From assembly GCA_017462645.1 (NCBI GenBank), contig JAFTQR010000029.1, positions 1-50,077 of the forward strand: 50,077 nucleotides of DNA, read 5' to 3'. The notes beneath the pieces were generated by a model. It ran no database searches, had not been told where the DNA came from, and saw only the letters and a list, made by a program, of their open reading frames with translations. This DNA comes from Acholeplasmatales bacterium (GTDB lineage: Bacteria > Bacillota_I > Bacilli_A > Acholeplasmatales > Anaeroplasmataceae). Shown piece after piece: positions 43,241 to 50,077 of this stretch (position 1 is its first letter; the number at the start of each line of letters is the position of its first letter). A program made the position numbers and the translations under genes.

Positions 43241-43942
43241 CTAACTCTTTGCTTCATTTTTATTTTTTTGCTTAAAATTTTTGTTATTCTTATTATTTTT
43301 ATTTTTATTGTTTTTATTATTATTTCTATTTCTATTAAATCTTGCACTTTGACTCTTAGAAGGATCAAAATCAGGACTTGCAGAAACATAAGTTGTTTGT
43401 GGCTTTTCTTCAACAACAAGAGCTTCCTTATTAGAACTGTTATTGCTTTGAGCCTTATCCTGCTTAATTACCTCTACTAAATCGCTAGCAAGCTTACCCT
43501 TCGATATTTCATTAATCTTTTGGGCATCAATAACAATATTAGGCTTTCCTTTAGGAGTAGTCTTTAAAACTAAAGACTCCTTATCAAAATTTTCCTTTTC
43601 AATAGGTGTAATGCTAATAATATTCTCTACAGGAATTGGCTTACCATGCTTTTCAAGATGATGATATTCATCCTCGCTTTTAATTCTTTTAACAACATAA
43701 AATGGTGATCCTAATGCACATGATACTGATAAATAATCATCAATTTTTCCGAAATAGCTATCGCTCTTAGGATCATTATCAAATCCCTTTAATCTTAAAA
43801 TAGATGATGATATATCACCAACAATGTATGAATATCTATCCATACATTCCTCTATATACTTTTCTGTAAAAGCCTCTAAATTAAAGGCCTCCTTATAATT
43901 TCTTTGTAATTGGAACATTCCCTTTACACACTTAAATAACAT
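43241..43942 (-). CDS. YutD-family protein with Asn/Lys-rich tail
   Basis: 233 residues. The N-terminal 95 or so are a YutD domain (NYKEAFNLEAFTEKYIEECMDRYSYIVGD, then GDISSSILRLKGF). The middle is unassigned, and the C-terminal 60 residues are low-complexity, ending in repeated NNK units (residues about 200-225). ATG 43942 has AGGTG with six-base spacing; the frame opens at GTG 43951. The function of YutD is not known. The tail resembles basic disordered RNA- or ribosome-binding tails; inference only. Stop codon TAG. Confidence 0.82.
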   Translation of the reverse strand: MLFKCVKGMFQLQRNYKEAFNLEAFTEKYIEECMDRYSYIVGDISSSILRLKGFDNDPKSDSYFGKIDDYLSVSCALGSPFYVVKRIKSEDEYHHLEKHGKPIPVENIISITPIEKENFDKESLVLKTTPKGKPNIVIDAQKINEISKGKLASDLVEVIKQDKAQSNNSSNKEALVVEEKPQTTYVSASPDFDPSKSQSARFNRNRNNNKNNKNKNNKNNKNFKQKNKNEAKS

Positions 43943-43988
43943 AAACATCACCTATTAAATTATACTACAATTCATCAATAAATTAAAG

Positions 43989-44450
43989 TTATTTTTGGTT
44001 ATCCATAATGAAACTTAATAAACCATCTAGACCCATTATTACATCATCATAGGTTTCATTAAAATTACCTGTATACCAAGGATCTCTTATATTTCTATTC
44101 ATTCCTACATATTCTAATAATAAATGTACCTTATTATCCTTATCATTTTCTATGAAATATTTCAAATTTCTAATATTATTTTGATCCATACAAATAATAT
44201 AATCAAATTTATTATAATCACTAGCGGTAAATCTTCTTGCTCTTTTTTTACTACAATCTATCCCTAAATTATTTAATATCCTTTTTGTTCCATAATGAAC
44301 TGGATTACCTATTTCCTCACTTGATGTAGCACATGATTCTATATAAAATAGCTTATCTAGTTTTCTTTTTTCAACTAAGTCCTTAAATAAAAATTCTGCC
44401 ATAGGGCTTCTGCATATATTACCATGACATACAAATAAAACCTTAATCAT
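43989..44450 (-). CDS. Low-molecular-weight protein tyrosine phosphatase
   Basis: 153 residues. The P-loop CHGNICRS (CX5R, Cys8) is at the N-terminus and the general acid Asp lies in RDPWYTGNF. Start at ATG 44450 with AAGGTG; the open frame runs further to 44516 without support. In Bacillota, members dephosphorylate protein tyrosine or arginine; the Ile at the specificity place (GNICR) favours tyrosine over arginine in known cases (Thr for arginine). Confidence 0.92.
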   Translation of the reverse strand: MIKVLFVCHGNICRSPMAEFLFKDLVEKRKLDKLFYIESCATSSEEIGNPVHYGTKRILNNLGIDCSKKRARRFTASDYNKFDYIICMDQNNIRNLKYFIENDKDNKVHLLLEYVGMNRNIRDPWYTGNFNETYDDVIMGLDGLLSFIMDNQK

Positions 44451-44478
44451 AAATATCACCTTAACTATTTTAACATAT

Positions 44479-45120
44479 TTATACTTGTTTATCACTATAA
44501 TAATACGGTATTTCATTATTTAATATTTCTATTGCTATAGGTATTTGTGTAGATGTTTCTATCTTTTTACTTTGAAATGGAATTACTACATATATCTCAA
44601 CGGCAATTACTAAATTGATTTCAAATATAGTTGTATTTAATCCACTAACAATTTTTTCTGTTTTAATATCTATATCCTGATTTCCAACGACCTCTAGGCT
44701 AATAGGTATTTTAAATGAATTAGATAAAAAATATTTAGTACCTAAAAAATATGCTATAGGTATATCTATTTTTTGCAAATCCTGATGATGCTCTATCCTA
44801 TTAATAATATTATCCATATATTTTGCAATAGTATTTCTTACTAAATTTATTTTTTGAGTGTCAAAATAAGCATATGAGACCTTGCCTTGTGAATCATAGC
44901 TTTCAACCAAAAAATCACTATCACTAACATTATCTAGTATCTCCTCTTCTATGCTTGTTATAATTACATCCTCTGCATAATTTTTAATTTTTGTAGTTGT
45001 ATATACATCAATAGCATTAGAGAAATAGCCTGTTATAAACTTCCACAAAAGACCAATAATAAAGGCTAACGCCCAAATGTACCTATTCCTTATGAAGGTC
45101 TTTGAATGCATCTTTAACAT
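44479..45120 (-). CDS. YunB-family protein
   Basis: 213 residues: one N-terminal membrane helix (YIWALAFIIGLLWKFITGYF), then a long extracytoplasmic domain with IDIPIAYFLGTKYF, IKTEKIVSGLNTTIFEINL and VVIPFQSKKIETSTQIPIA, the hallmarks of YunB. In Bacillus it is a sporulation protein of poorly known role. It is next to yunC, as in Bacillus. The start is uncertain: ATG 45120 or 45111, neither with a good SD; both overlap the yunC end. Whether this organism sporulates cannot be told. Confidence 0.82.
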   Translation of the reverse strand: MLKMHSKTFIRNRYIWALAFIIGLLWKFITGYFSNAIDVYTTTKIKNYAEDVIITSIEEEILDNVSDSDFLVESYDSQGKVSYAYFDTQKINLVRNTIAKYMDNIINRIEHHQDLQKIDIPIAYFLGTKYFLSNSFKIPISLEVVGNQDIDIKTEKIVSGLNTTIFEINLVIAVEIYVVIPFQSKKIETSTQIPIAIEILNNEIPYYYSDKQV

Positions 45121-45397
45121 ACATACCTGGATTAATGCCTAATGATTTAGCATATTTACAGCAATCCTCTATTTTAGCCTCATATAGCTCCTCTAATGTC
45201 TTAACACCAACAGCCTTCATACAAATAACCTTACGATCAATCATTTTCTCACTGTTATATATATTAACATCTAATGCTCCACACATTGCAAAGGCTCCAT
45301 AACCTTCTAATATTAATAAGGTAGTTCCTGGCATCATTACCTCTAATGTTTCAAGCTCTATACTACCGTCTTTTAAAATTCCTTCCTTAATTCTCAC
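45083..45397 (-). CDS. YunC-family (DUF1805) protein
   Basis: 104 residues. GYGAFAMCGALDVNIYN is the core DUF1805 motif; DRKVICMKAVGVKTLEEL and AKSLGINPGMYVKDAF match the C-terminal half. Function unknown. The frame is open to 45472, but starts at 45472 and at ATG 45427 have no SD, while GTG 45397 has GGTG five bases before and fits the family length. Paired with yunB as in Bacillus. Stop codon TAG. Confidence 0.75.
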   Translation of the reverse strand: MRIKEGILKDGSIELETLEVMMPGTTLLILEGYGAFAMCGALDVNIYNSEKMIDRKVICMKAVGVKTLEELYEAKIEDCCKYAKSLGINPGMYVKDAFKDLHKE

Positions 45398-45541
45398 ATT
45401 ATCACCAAAATATATTATGTTTTTCATTTGAAAAATATGTCTATATATAAAAATAATCAAATAGGTATTCATGATAATGTTTTAGCTAACATTCTATTAG
45501 CTTTTATATATTAATATGTAATTCGCTATTTTTCGCTGTCG
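45398..45541 (-). promoter_or_regulatory. Leader/promoter region of yunC
   Basis: A possible promoter TTGATT, 17 bases, TATTTT lies about 45435-45465. Upstream are two hairpins: GCTAA/TTAGC (45485-45501) and ATTCG/CGAAT. No known riboswitch is recognised. Confidence 0.3.
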
Positions 45542-45575
45542 AATAAAATAAAAAAAGCTATGAATTTTCATAGCT
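45542..45575 (-). terminator. Terminator after ispF
   Basis: AGCTATGA (45556-45563) pairs with TCATAGCT (45568-45575); TTTTTTATTTTATT follows on the minus strand. It closes the cdaA-to-ispF operon. Confidence 0.85.
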
Positions 45576-46050
45576 ACTTCTTATATATTAAGCATACACA
45601 TTCACAGGCTAACGCTTCGCCTCTTCCAATGAAGCCCATTTTTTCATATGTAGTTGCCTTTAGGCTAACCTTATCAATTTCAACATTTAAAATATTAGCA
45701 ATTGAATTTCTAATTTTATCTCTTATTGGTGAGATTCTAATATTTTGAGAATAAATAGTTATATCTAAATTACCTAAGATATAGCCCTTATCTAATACTC
45801 TTTGATAGCACTCACTTAATATTATTTTAGAATCCATATTCAATGTTTTATCACTATTATCAGGATAGAATGTTCCTAAATCACCTAAGGCTAAGCTACC
45901 TAGTAAGCTTTCAGCTACTGCATGTAAGCATACATCAGCATCAGAATGGCCTAAAAGCCCTAAATTAGATTCTATTTCAATTCCACCTAAAATAAGCTTT
46001 CTACCCTCAACAAGCTTATGTGTATCCCATGCATGACCTATTCTATACAT
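45574..46050 (-). CDS. ispF: 2-C-methyl-D-erythritol 2,4-cyclodiphosphate synthase
   Basis: MEP isoprenoid pathway, step 5. 158 residues; RIGHAWDTHKL with the metal Asp/His (family DxH), GLLGHSDADVCLHAV and DLGTFYPD are typical, and the C-terminal KATTYEKMGFIGRGEA completes the active site. The usual IGxGxDxH reads IGHAWDTH. It overlaps the ispD stop by eight bases. Confidence 0.96.
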   Translation of the reverse strand: MYRIGHAWDTHKLVEGRKLILGGIEIESNLGLLGHSDADVCLHAVAESLLGSLALGDLGTFYPDNSDKTLNMDSKIILSECYQRVLDKGYILGNLDITIYSQNIRISPIRDKIRNSIANILNVEIDKVSLKATTYEKMGFIGRGEALACECVCLIYKK

Positions 46051-46702
46051 ATTTATCCTCCACTAATAGCTTAGCTAATTTATAATCAATTGGTGTAGTA
46101 ATTTTAAATGATGAGTCATGTCCATCAACAAGATTAATTTTTATTTCACTATGATATTTTTCTATTAATGAAATATCATCTGTAGAAATATAATTATCCT
46201 TTAATGACTTTTCATAAGAATCTAGCATTATTGCAAGTGAAGCACATTGTGGTGTTGCTGAAGCAATTAATTTATTTCTATCTAAGGTAATAAGCTTATT
46301 ATTATCATTAATCTTAATTGTGTCCTTCAATGGAGTATATGTTAATATAGCCTCATCATTATTAGCCTTTTTTATTATTTCTCTAATAACATCTTCAGCA
46401 ATTAACGCTCTTGCGGCATCATGAATTAATACATAATCTCCGCTACAGCATTTTAATCCATTATAGACACTTTCAGCCCTTGTGCTCCCGCCTAATGCTA
46501 TTTTTACATTGCTAGGTAATTCTTTATGAACTAGGGAATAGTCATCCTTAGAAACAACGCAAATAACCTCAAAATTAAATTTTAAAAATAAATCTAACGG
46601 ATATTGATAAACCTTTTTTGAACCAAGCGGTAATAGAACCTTATTAGTATCTAAATTCATTCTACTTCCCTTACCACCCATTAATAGCACTACACTAATC
46701 AT
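46043..46702 (-). CDS. ispD: 2-C-methyl-D-erythritol 4-phosphate cytidylyltransferase
   Basis: MEP pathway, step 3. 219 residues: nucleotide-binding MGGKGSRM in place of the usual AAGxGxRM at the N-terminus, KVYQYPLDLF, YVLIHDAARALI and ASATPQC. The first residues differ from the consensus, but the remaining family blocks are clear. The frame opens at TTG 46714; ATG 46702 has GGGTGA and does not overlap the preceding gene. ispD-ispF form the usual tandem. Stop TAG. Confidence 0.93.
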   Translation of the reverse strand: MISVVLLMGGKGSRMNLDTNKVLLPLGSKKVYQYPLDLFLKFNFEVICVVSKDDYSLVHKELPSNVKIALGGSTRAESVYNGLKCCSGDYVLIHDAARALIAEDVIREIIKKANNDEAILTYTPLKDTIKINDNNKLITLDRNKLIASATPQCASLAIMLDSYEKSLKDNYISTDDISLIEKYHSEIKINLVDGHDSSFKITTPIDYKLAKLLVEDKYV

Positions 46703-46706
46703 AAAA

Positions 46707-47216
46707 TCACCCAACTATTTTATAATCTAATACCACATCAAAAGAATCACAATCCACAGCTAATTCTCCTGACTCCTTATAACAAACACCTATTTTTAAA
46801 CCATTATAATTCATTAAATATCTATCGTAATAGCCTTTACCATAGCCTATTCTTTGGTTGTTTTTACTTATAGCAACACATGGAATAATAAAGCATTCTA
46901 TAATATCTCTATCAACTATCTGACCAATAGGCTCATGTGTATTAAATGGGCCCTTTAATAATTCATCACCAAGCTTATATTTTTTAAATACCAGCTCTTC
47001 ATTAGTTACTGGAAGATAAAACTCCTTATTAGGATATTTATTAACAAGCTCCATTATATTTATTTCCTTACCTATTGGATAATATATTCCAATATGCTGA
47101 TAGCTATTTAATATATTAGAAGATATTAACGCATCAACAACAGTGGCTGATGCGGTAATACTATCTTTATTTTTTCTTATATCTAATGAATATTTTCTAG
47201 CCTCATTCTTATTCAT
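46707..47216 (-). CDS. 5-formyltetrahydrofolate cyclo-ligase
   Basis: Converts 5-formyl-THF to 5,10-methenyl-THF with ATP. 169 residues, with KNEARKYSLDIRKN at the N-terminus, GIYYPIGKEIN, and the ATP-binding block NQRIGYGKGYYDRYL. ATG 47216 follows the upstream TAA closely; an AGGG lies 12 bases upstream, a weak arrangement. In the cdaA-to-ispF operon it links folate one-carbon supply with c-di-AMP and isoprenoid genes, likely a chance operon. Confidence 0.92.
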   Translation of the reverse strand: MNKNEARKYSLDIRKNKDSITASATVVDALISSNILNSYQHIGIYYPIGKEINIMELVNKYPNKEFYLPVTNEELVFKKYKLGDELLKGPFNTHEPIGQIVDRDIIECFIIPCVAISKNNQRIGYGKGYYDRYLMNYNGLKIGVCYKESGELAVDCDSFDVVLDYKIVG

Positions 47217-47217
47217 A

Positions 47218-48777
47218 TTATTTAATATCCCTATAATATGCATAATTTGAGCTAAATTGTGGATTACAGCTATATTTCATAGCCTGCTTTGCATTTTTTA
47301 ATGCATCCTTTGGATTAGGAGTATCATTTGAATATGCGATACCCATAAATACCTCAGTCTCAATTTTTTGATTAGAATAATTTGCAGATACATGTAATAT
47401 CTTTTCATTATTATTAAGATTAGATTTCAAAATGTCCATTTTTCTATAATCAGTAACAAATGCAACAAATTCTAATCCTGATATTCTATATAATTGATTT
47501 TCTGTAACAAAGCTTTGTTTGAAGAAATTAACATATTGGCCTAGCATCATATTACCCATAGATCTACCAAATTGCTCATTTATATCTGGAATAGATGCAA
47601 CCTTAAAGTGAACCACCTGGAATACCTTATCTGCCTTATTTAAGGCATTTAATCTTGAAAGCATTTCTGGTTCTCCTGCCACTGTATCAAGTGGTGTATC
47701 AGTTTTTTCATAGCTATAATCATCTAAAACTGACATAATGCCACATAGCTCAACTATTTTACCATTCATAATTCTATGACCATTTTCCTTTATATAAACA
47801 TAATGTGAACCGACATTATATCTATATGTAAGATTATAATCATTAGATAGCTGATGCTTCATAACATCCTCATATAAAGCAATATCCTCATTATGAATAT
47901 TTTGATAAAATTCATTGCTACTAATACTGTTACCATTTAATGATAGCTTTTGTACTAAAACATCATTAAACCAGATTGTTTTATCTGTTAAATTATTAAA
48001 GAATATACCTTCACTAGTTTTACCAAGTAAAGTAATAAATCTATTTTTAATTAAAGCTAATTCATTATTAGTAGTAGCTAGGTCCTTTTCCATACCCATA
48101 AGATTTTCTTCTGTTTTCTTATCACCTACTAATATTCTTCCTCTATATTTACCATTATTAAAAATAAGGCTTTCATTAAAGTAGATTGCAACATCAGCTG
48201 CATTTTCATCTGTTAAATCTAGCTCCATTACAGATTTTTCATCTTCTTTAACCTTTCTTTCATAATGATCATAATGCTTTTTAGCATCCTTTTTATAGCA
48301 TTCTTGATTATTTAATCCAACAATACGATATTTTAATTCAATAACATCAAATATATTCTTCCCTATAGCATCATTTATTTCAATTCCTAAATCACTAATA
48401 AATAAAGATGAAATTTCCTTTATTCGTTCCTTTCTATCTAGCAACACATAAAACTTAGTTTCATCTATTGATTTTGTAAGCTCCTTATGAAATTTTTCCT
48501 TTGATAATGATAATTCAATACTAGATAATAAAATAAGACAAACAATAATGTCTATAAATAATAGAATCCAATTTACTATTCTATTAATTTGTGGTCTTAC
48601 CTCTATATCTTTATCAAAGACAAGCATTAATACTACAACAAAAGTAATTAAAAATGTAAATAATAGCTTAGCCTTATAAAAACGTCTTTTTACAAATGAC
48701 TGAGCTAGTATTACTAATACTGCTAAAGAACAAAATATTAATGGTATTAGTGGAGATTGTTCAATCCATTTATCCAT
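47218..48777 (-). CDS. Membrane protein with PAS-like and degenerate GGDEF domains
   Basis: 519 residues. Three membrane helices (about 10-29, 37-54, 64-89), a linker, a PAS-like part (about 250-350, GKTSEGIFFNNLTDKTIWFND) and a GGDEF-like domain (about 375-505) with HFKVASIPDINEQFGRSMG. The GGDEF signature is replaced by SGLEF in YRISGLEFVAF, so cyclase activity is unlikely. The order TM-PAS-degenerate GGDEF is that of the c-di-AMP phosphodiesterase GdpP, but the DHH/DHHA1 catalytic domains are absent: the frame simply ends in TAA. In the cdaA operon. Possibly a c-di-AMP-linked sensor. SD AGGGAG. Confidence 0.82.
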   Translation of the reverse strand: MDKWIEQSPLIPLIFCSLAVLVILAQSFVKRRFYKAKLLFTFLITFVVVLMLVFDKDIEVRPQINRIVNWILLFIDIIVCLILLSSIELSLSKEKFHKELTKSIDETKFYVLLDRKERIKEISSLFISDLGIEINDAIGKNIFDVIELKYRIVGLNNQECYKKDAKKHYDHYERKVKEDEKSVMELDLTDENAADVAIYFNESLIFNNGKYRGRILVGDKKTEENLMGMEKDLATTNNELALIKNRFITLLGKTSEGIFFNNLTDKTIWFNDVLVQKLSLNGNSISSNEFYQNIHNEDIALYEDVMKHQLSNDYNLTYRYNVGSHYVYIKENGHRIMNGKIVELCGIMSVLDDYSYEKTDTPLDTVAGEPEMLSRLNALNKADKVFQVVHFKVASIPDINEQFGRSMGNMMLGQYVNFFKQSFVTENQLYRISGLEFVAFVTDYRKMDILKSNLNNNEKILHVSANYSNQKIETEVFMGIAYSNDTPNPKDALKNAKQAMKYSCNPQFSSNYAYYRDIK

Positions 48778-48794
48778 TAAATATCACTCCCTAA

Positions 48795-48971
48795 TTATTT
48801 AAAAAGAACATCATAATATGCATACAATATTAATATTGCCACAATAATTAATGACACTAACAATACAATTACTGGCTTACCTAGCTTAGATGGTGTATTA
48901 TAATTCTTTGTTCTTAGCAAGAAATTAAAGGGCGCAGTTATAATTTCAATAATAGCACTGAAAATTCTCAT
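48795..48971 (-). CDS. 58-aa membrane protein in the cdaA operon
   Basis: MRIFSAIIEIITAPFNFLLR forms an amphipathic N-terminal segment, followed by a basic KLGKP and one membrane helix (VIVLLVSLIIVAILILYAYY, about 34-53). AGGAGG is at perfect distance from the ATG, 12 bases after cdaA, and the next gene follows 17 bases later. In most Bacillota this place is held by the much larger CdaR, the CdaA regulator; no YbbR repeats are found here. No family recognised. Confidence 0.75.
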   Translation of the reverse strand: MRIFSAIIEIITAPFNFLLRTKNYNTPSKLGKPVIVLLVSLIIVAILILYAYYDVLFK

Positions 48972-48983
48972 AATTATTACCTC

Positions 48984-49769
48984 CTATGATCTTCCTAAGA
49001 ATAAATTTAAGTACTCTAATAGCTCATTTTTACTATCCATTATTTTCATGAATCCTGCGTTAGCAACATGGATAACACCAGTTTCCTCAGAAACAATAAT
49101 AGTTAAAGAATCCGTAACCTCAGAAATACCTACAGCCGCTCTATGACGTGAACCAATTGTCTTATCTAATGTTTCATCCTGTGTTAATACATAATAGGCA
49201 CCCGCACAAATAATTTTATTACCACGAATAATAACTCCACCATCATGTAATGGAGAATCCTTAATAAAAATTTGTTCTAATAATTCTCTTGATATATCTG
49301 AATTTAATTGAATAGCTCTTTCTGCATATTGTTCTAAGGAGTTATGCTGTTCAATAGTAATTAAAGCACCAACCTTTACAGCTGACATATTAAATACTGC
49401 ATCTACTATAGCTTCCTTTGTAGCATGAGTAGATGATACAATAAGCTCAGTTTTATTATCTATTCTCTTATGTACCTCCATAAGCTTTCTAAGCTCAGGA
49501 GCTACAATCACTGCAGCAATAATAATATAGCAGCCTAAAACAACTGTATATAATTTAGTAGCAACCTCTAAATTTAATTCCTTAGATATTAACCAAATTA
49601 ATAGCATTAATAATCCAATAAGAACTAAATTCATTGCCTTTCTTATCTTAAACGCAATAAATACAATTAATGAAATAATGATTAACGTAAAATAAATATC
49701 TAATGCAATTTTAGCTATATCATTTTCAACAAAAAATTCTTTAATTGTATCAATAATTAAATATGACAT
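48984..49769 (-). CDS. cdaA: Diadenylate cyclase CdaA
   Basis: Makes c-di-AMP from two ATP. 261 residues, three N-terminal helices (about 20-95) and a DAC domain with KDSPLHDGGVIIRG (DGG motif) and GSRHRAAVGIS (RHR motif), the catalytic pair. Controls potassium, osmolyte and wall homeostasis. It heads an operon with the 58-aa protein and the PAS/GGDEF-like protein. glmM, the usual third gene, is not here. SD AAAGGATG. Confidence 0.96.
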   Translation of the reverse strand: MSYLIIDTIKEFFVENDIAKIALDIYFTLIIISLIVFIAFKIRKAMNLVLIGLLMLLIWLISKELNLEVATKLYTVVLGCYIIIAAVIVAPELRKLMEVHKRIDNKTELIVSSTHATKEAIVDAVFNMSAVKVGALITIEQHNSLEQYAERAIQLNSDISRELLEQIFIKDSPLHDGGVIIRGNKIICAGAYYVLTQDETLDKTIGSRHRAAVGISEVTDSLTIIVSEETGVIHVANAGFMKIMDSKNELLEYLNLFLGRS

Positions 49770-49826
49770 ATTATCATCCTTTCTAATTTTATATTAGAAA
49801 TATAAAAATTTACATACTTCTTAATT

Positions 49827-49832
49827 ATTATA
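49827..49832 (-). promoter_or_regulatory. -10 of the cdaA operon
   Basis: GTGTATAAT on the minus strand; possible -35 TTTAAT at 17 bases. Leader about 50 bases. Confidence 0.5.
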
Positions 49833-49865
49833 CACTAAGACTAAAAAACATTAAAGTAAATAACA

Positions 49866-49901
49866 AGAAAAAAAGAAAAAAACATTGAATAAATCAATGT
49901 T
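49866..49901 (-). terminator. Terminator after tRNA-Phe
   Basis: AACATTGA (49881-49888) pairs with TCAATGTT (49894-49901); TTTTTCTTTTTTT follows on the minus strand. Confidence 0.85.
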
Positions 49902-49928
49902 CCTTATATAAGAAAGGTAGGTTTGAAA

Positions 49929-49966
49929 ATGAACTTTTAATTGATAAATCAATAAGGCAAGTTCAT
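49929..49966 (-). other. Nested hairpin between tRNA-Phe and its terminator
   Basis: ATGAACTT (49929-49936) pairs with AAGTTCAT (49959-49966), enclosing a second stem TTGAT/ATCAA (49941-49952). It would be a 38-base structured trailer of the tRNA transcript. No SD or open frame; role unknown. Confidence 0.5.
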
Positions 49967-49985
49967 AAGCCTAATTATAAAAAAA

Positions 49986-50061
49986 TGGTGCCTCAGGGCA
50001 GAATCGAACTGCAGACAAAAGGATTTTCAGTCCTTTGCTCTACAGACTTAGCTACCGAGGC
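49986..50061 (-). tRNA. tRNA-Phe (GAA)
   Basis: 76-base cloverleaf, acceptor GCCTCGG/CTGAGGC with one weak pair, anticodon loop CTGAAAA (anticodon GAA), T-loop AGTTCGATTCT, encoded CCA. Confidence 0.95.
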
Positions 50062-50068
50062 ATCATAA

Positions 50069-50077
50069 TGGCGGTCC
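50069..50077 (-). tRNA. Partial tRNA, 3' end, cut by the window edge
   Basis: The nine bases GGACCGCCA on the minus strand equal the 3' end of the tRNA-Asp at 20786-20861, so a second tRNA-Asp copy upstream of tRNA-Phe is likely. Confidence 0.5.

Noticed and set aside
43210-43419. 69-aa frame overlapping the yutD tail
   Set aside because: A product of the repetitive AAT/AAA codons read in another frame.
1-50077. CRISPR array, prophage, IS element or integron
   Set aside because: No spaced repeats, phage genes, transposase or integrase were seen; the only accessory-looking segment is the three-gene cassette.

Overview
The window is about 50 kb of AT-rich (roughly 30% GC by eye) chromosome from a fermentative, low-GC Bacillota. 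A T-box on tyrS, a CcpA-like regulator close to tyrS and murC, a yutD/nfu/yunB/yunC block, a PPi-dependent phosphofructokinase and class III ribonucleotide reductase all point to the class Bacilli in the wide sense, near the Erysipelotrichales/RF39-type gut lineages. murC argues for a walled cell, and TGA is used as a stop (aroE, aroB, tyrA), so this is not a typical mollicute. I cannot name a genus. Every supported protein and tRNA gene lies on the minus strand; the only convincing plus-strand promoter drives a putative small RNA.

Layout, left to right (transcription runs right to left): aromatic operon tyrA-aroB-aroA-chorismate mutase-aroE-aroC (169-5301); degV (5404-6249); heterodimeric ABC exporter (6323-9839); a three-gene accessory cassette made of a secreted protein, a lipoprotein and a MacB-type transporter (10021-13826), driven by a consensus promoter with an AT-dinucleotide spacer and a palindrome at the start site; nfo (13994-14824); pfkA-pyk (14903-17252); PPi-PFK (17420-19069); amino-acid permease (19215-20612); tRNA-Asp/tRNA-Arg (20703-20861); SPFH/NfeD membrane module (20969-22744); a group with cvfB interrupted by an in-frame TAG (22841-24280); a putative sRNA (24399-24475); acn-citrate synthase-panE (24458-28599); ccpA and T-box-tyrS (28741-31170); murC (31280-32515); ABC-2 transporter (32594-34404); rplS with leader (34489-34845); icd (34978-36189); a small membrane protein; a cytoplasmic GH28 pectinase (36619-38022); nrdD-nrdG-dut (38116-41253); pgi (41562-42896); yunC-yunB-LMW phosphatase-yutD-nfu (42986-45397); cdaA-58-aa protein-PAS/degenerate GGDEF protein-folate cyclo-ligase-ispD-ispF (45574-49769); and tRNA-Phe with a partial tRNA at the right edge.

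Together the genes cover upper and lower glycolysis (pgi, both PFK types, pyk), an oxidative half-TCA branch (citrate synthase, aconitase, isocitrate dehydrogenase) that would supply 2-oxoglutarate, the chorismate/tyrosine branch, two MEP isoprenoid steps, anaerobic deoxynucleotide synthesis and c-di-AMP synthesis. CcpA probably links some of these: near-identical cre-like sites lie upstream of the pfkA-pyk promoter and of ccpA itself. The parts most worth a second look are the accessory cassette and its possibly phase-variable promoter, the cdaA operon in which CdaR is replaced by a tiny membrane protein and a degenerate-GGDEF sensor, the cvfB nonsense codon, and the lone plus-strand sRNA candidate. 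Many gene starts were moved inward from the longest open frame because a good Shine-Dalgarno (SD) sequence supports the inner start.
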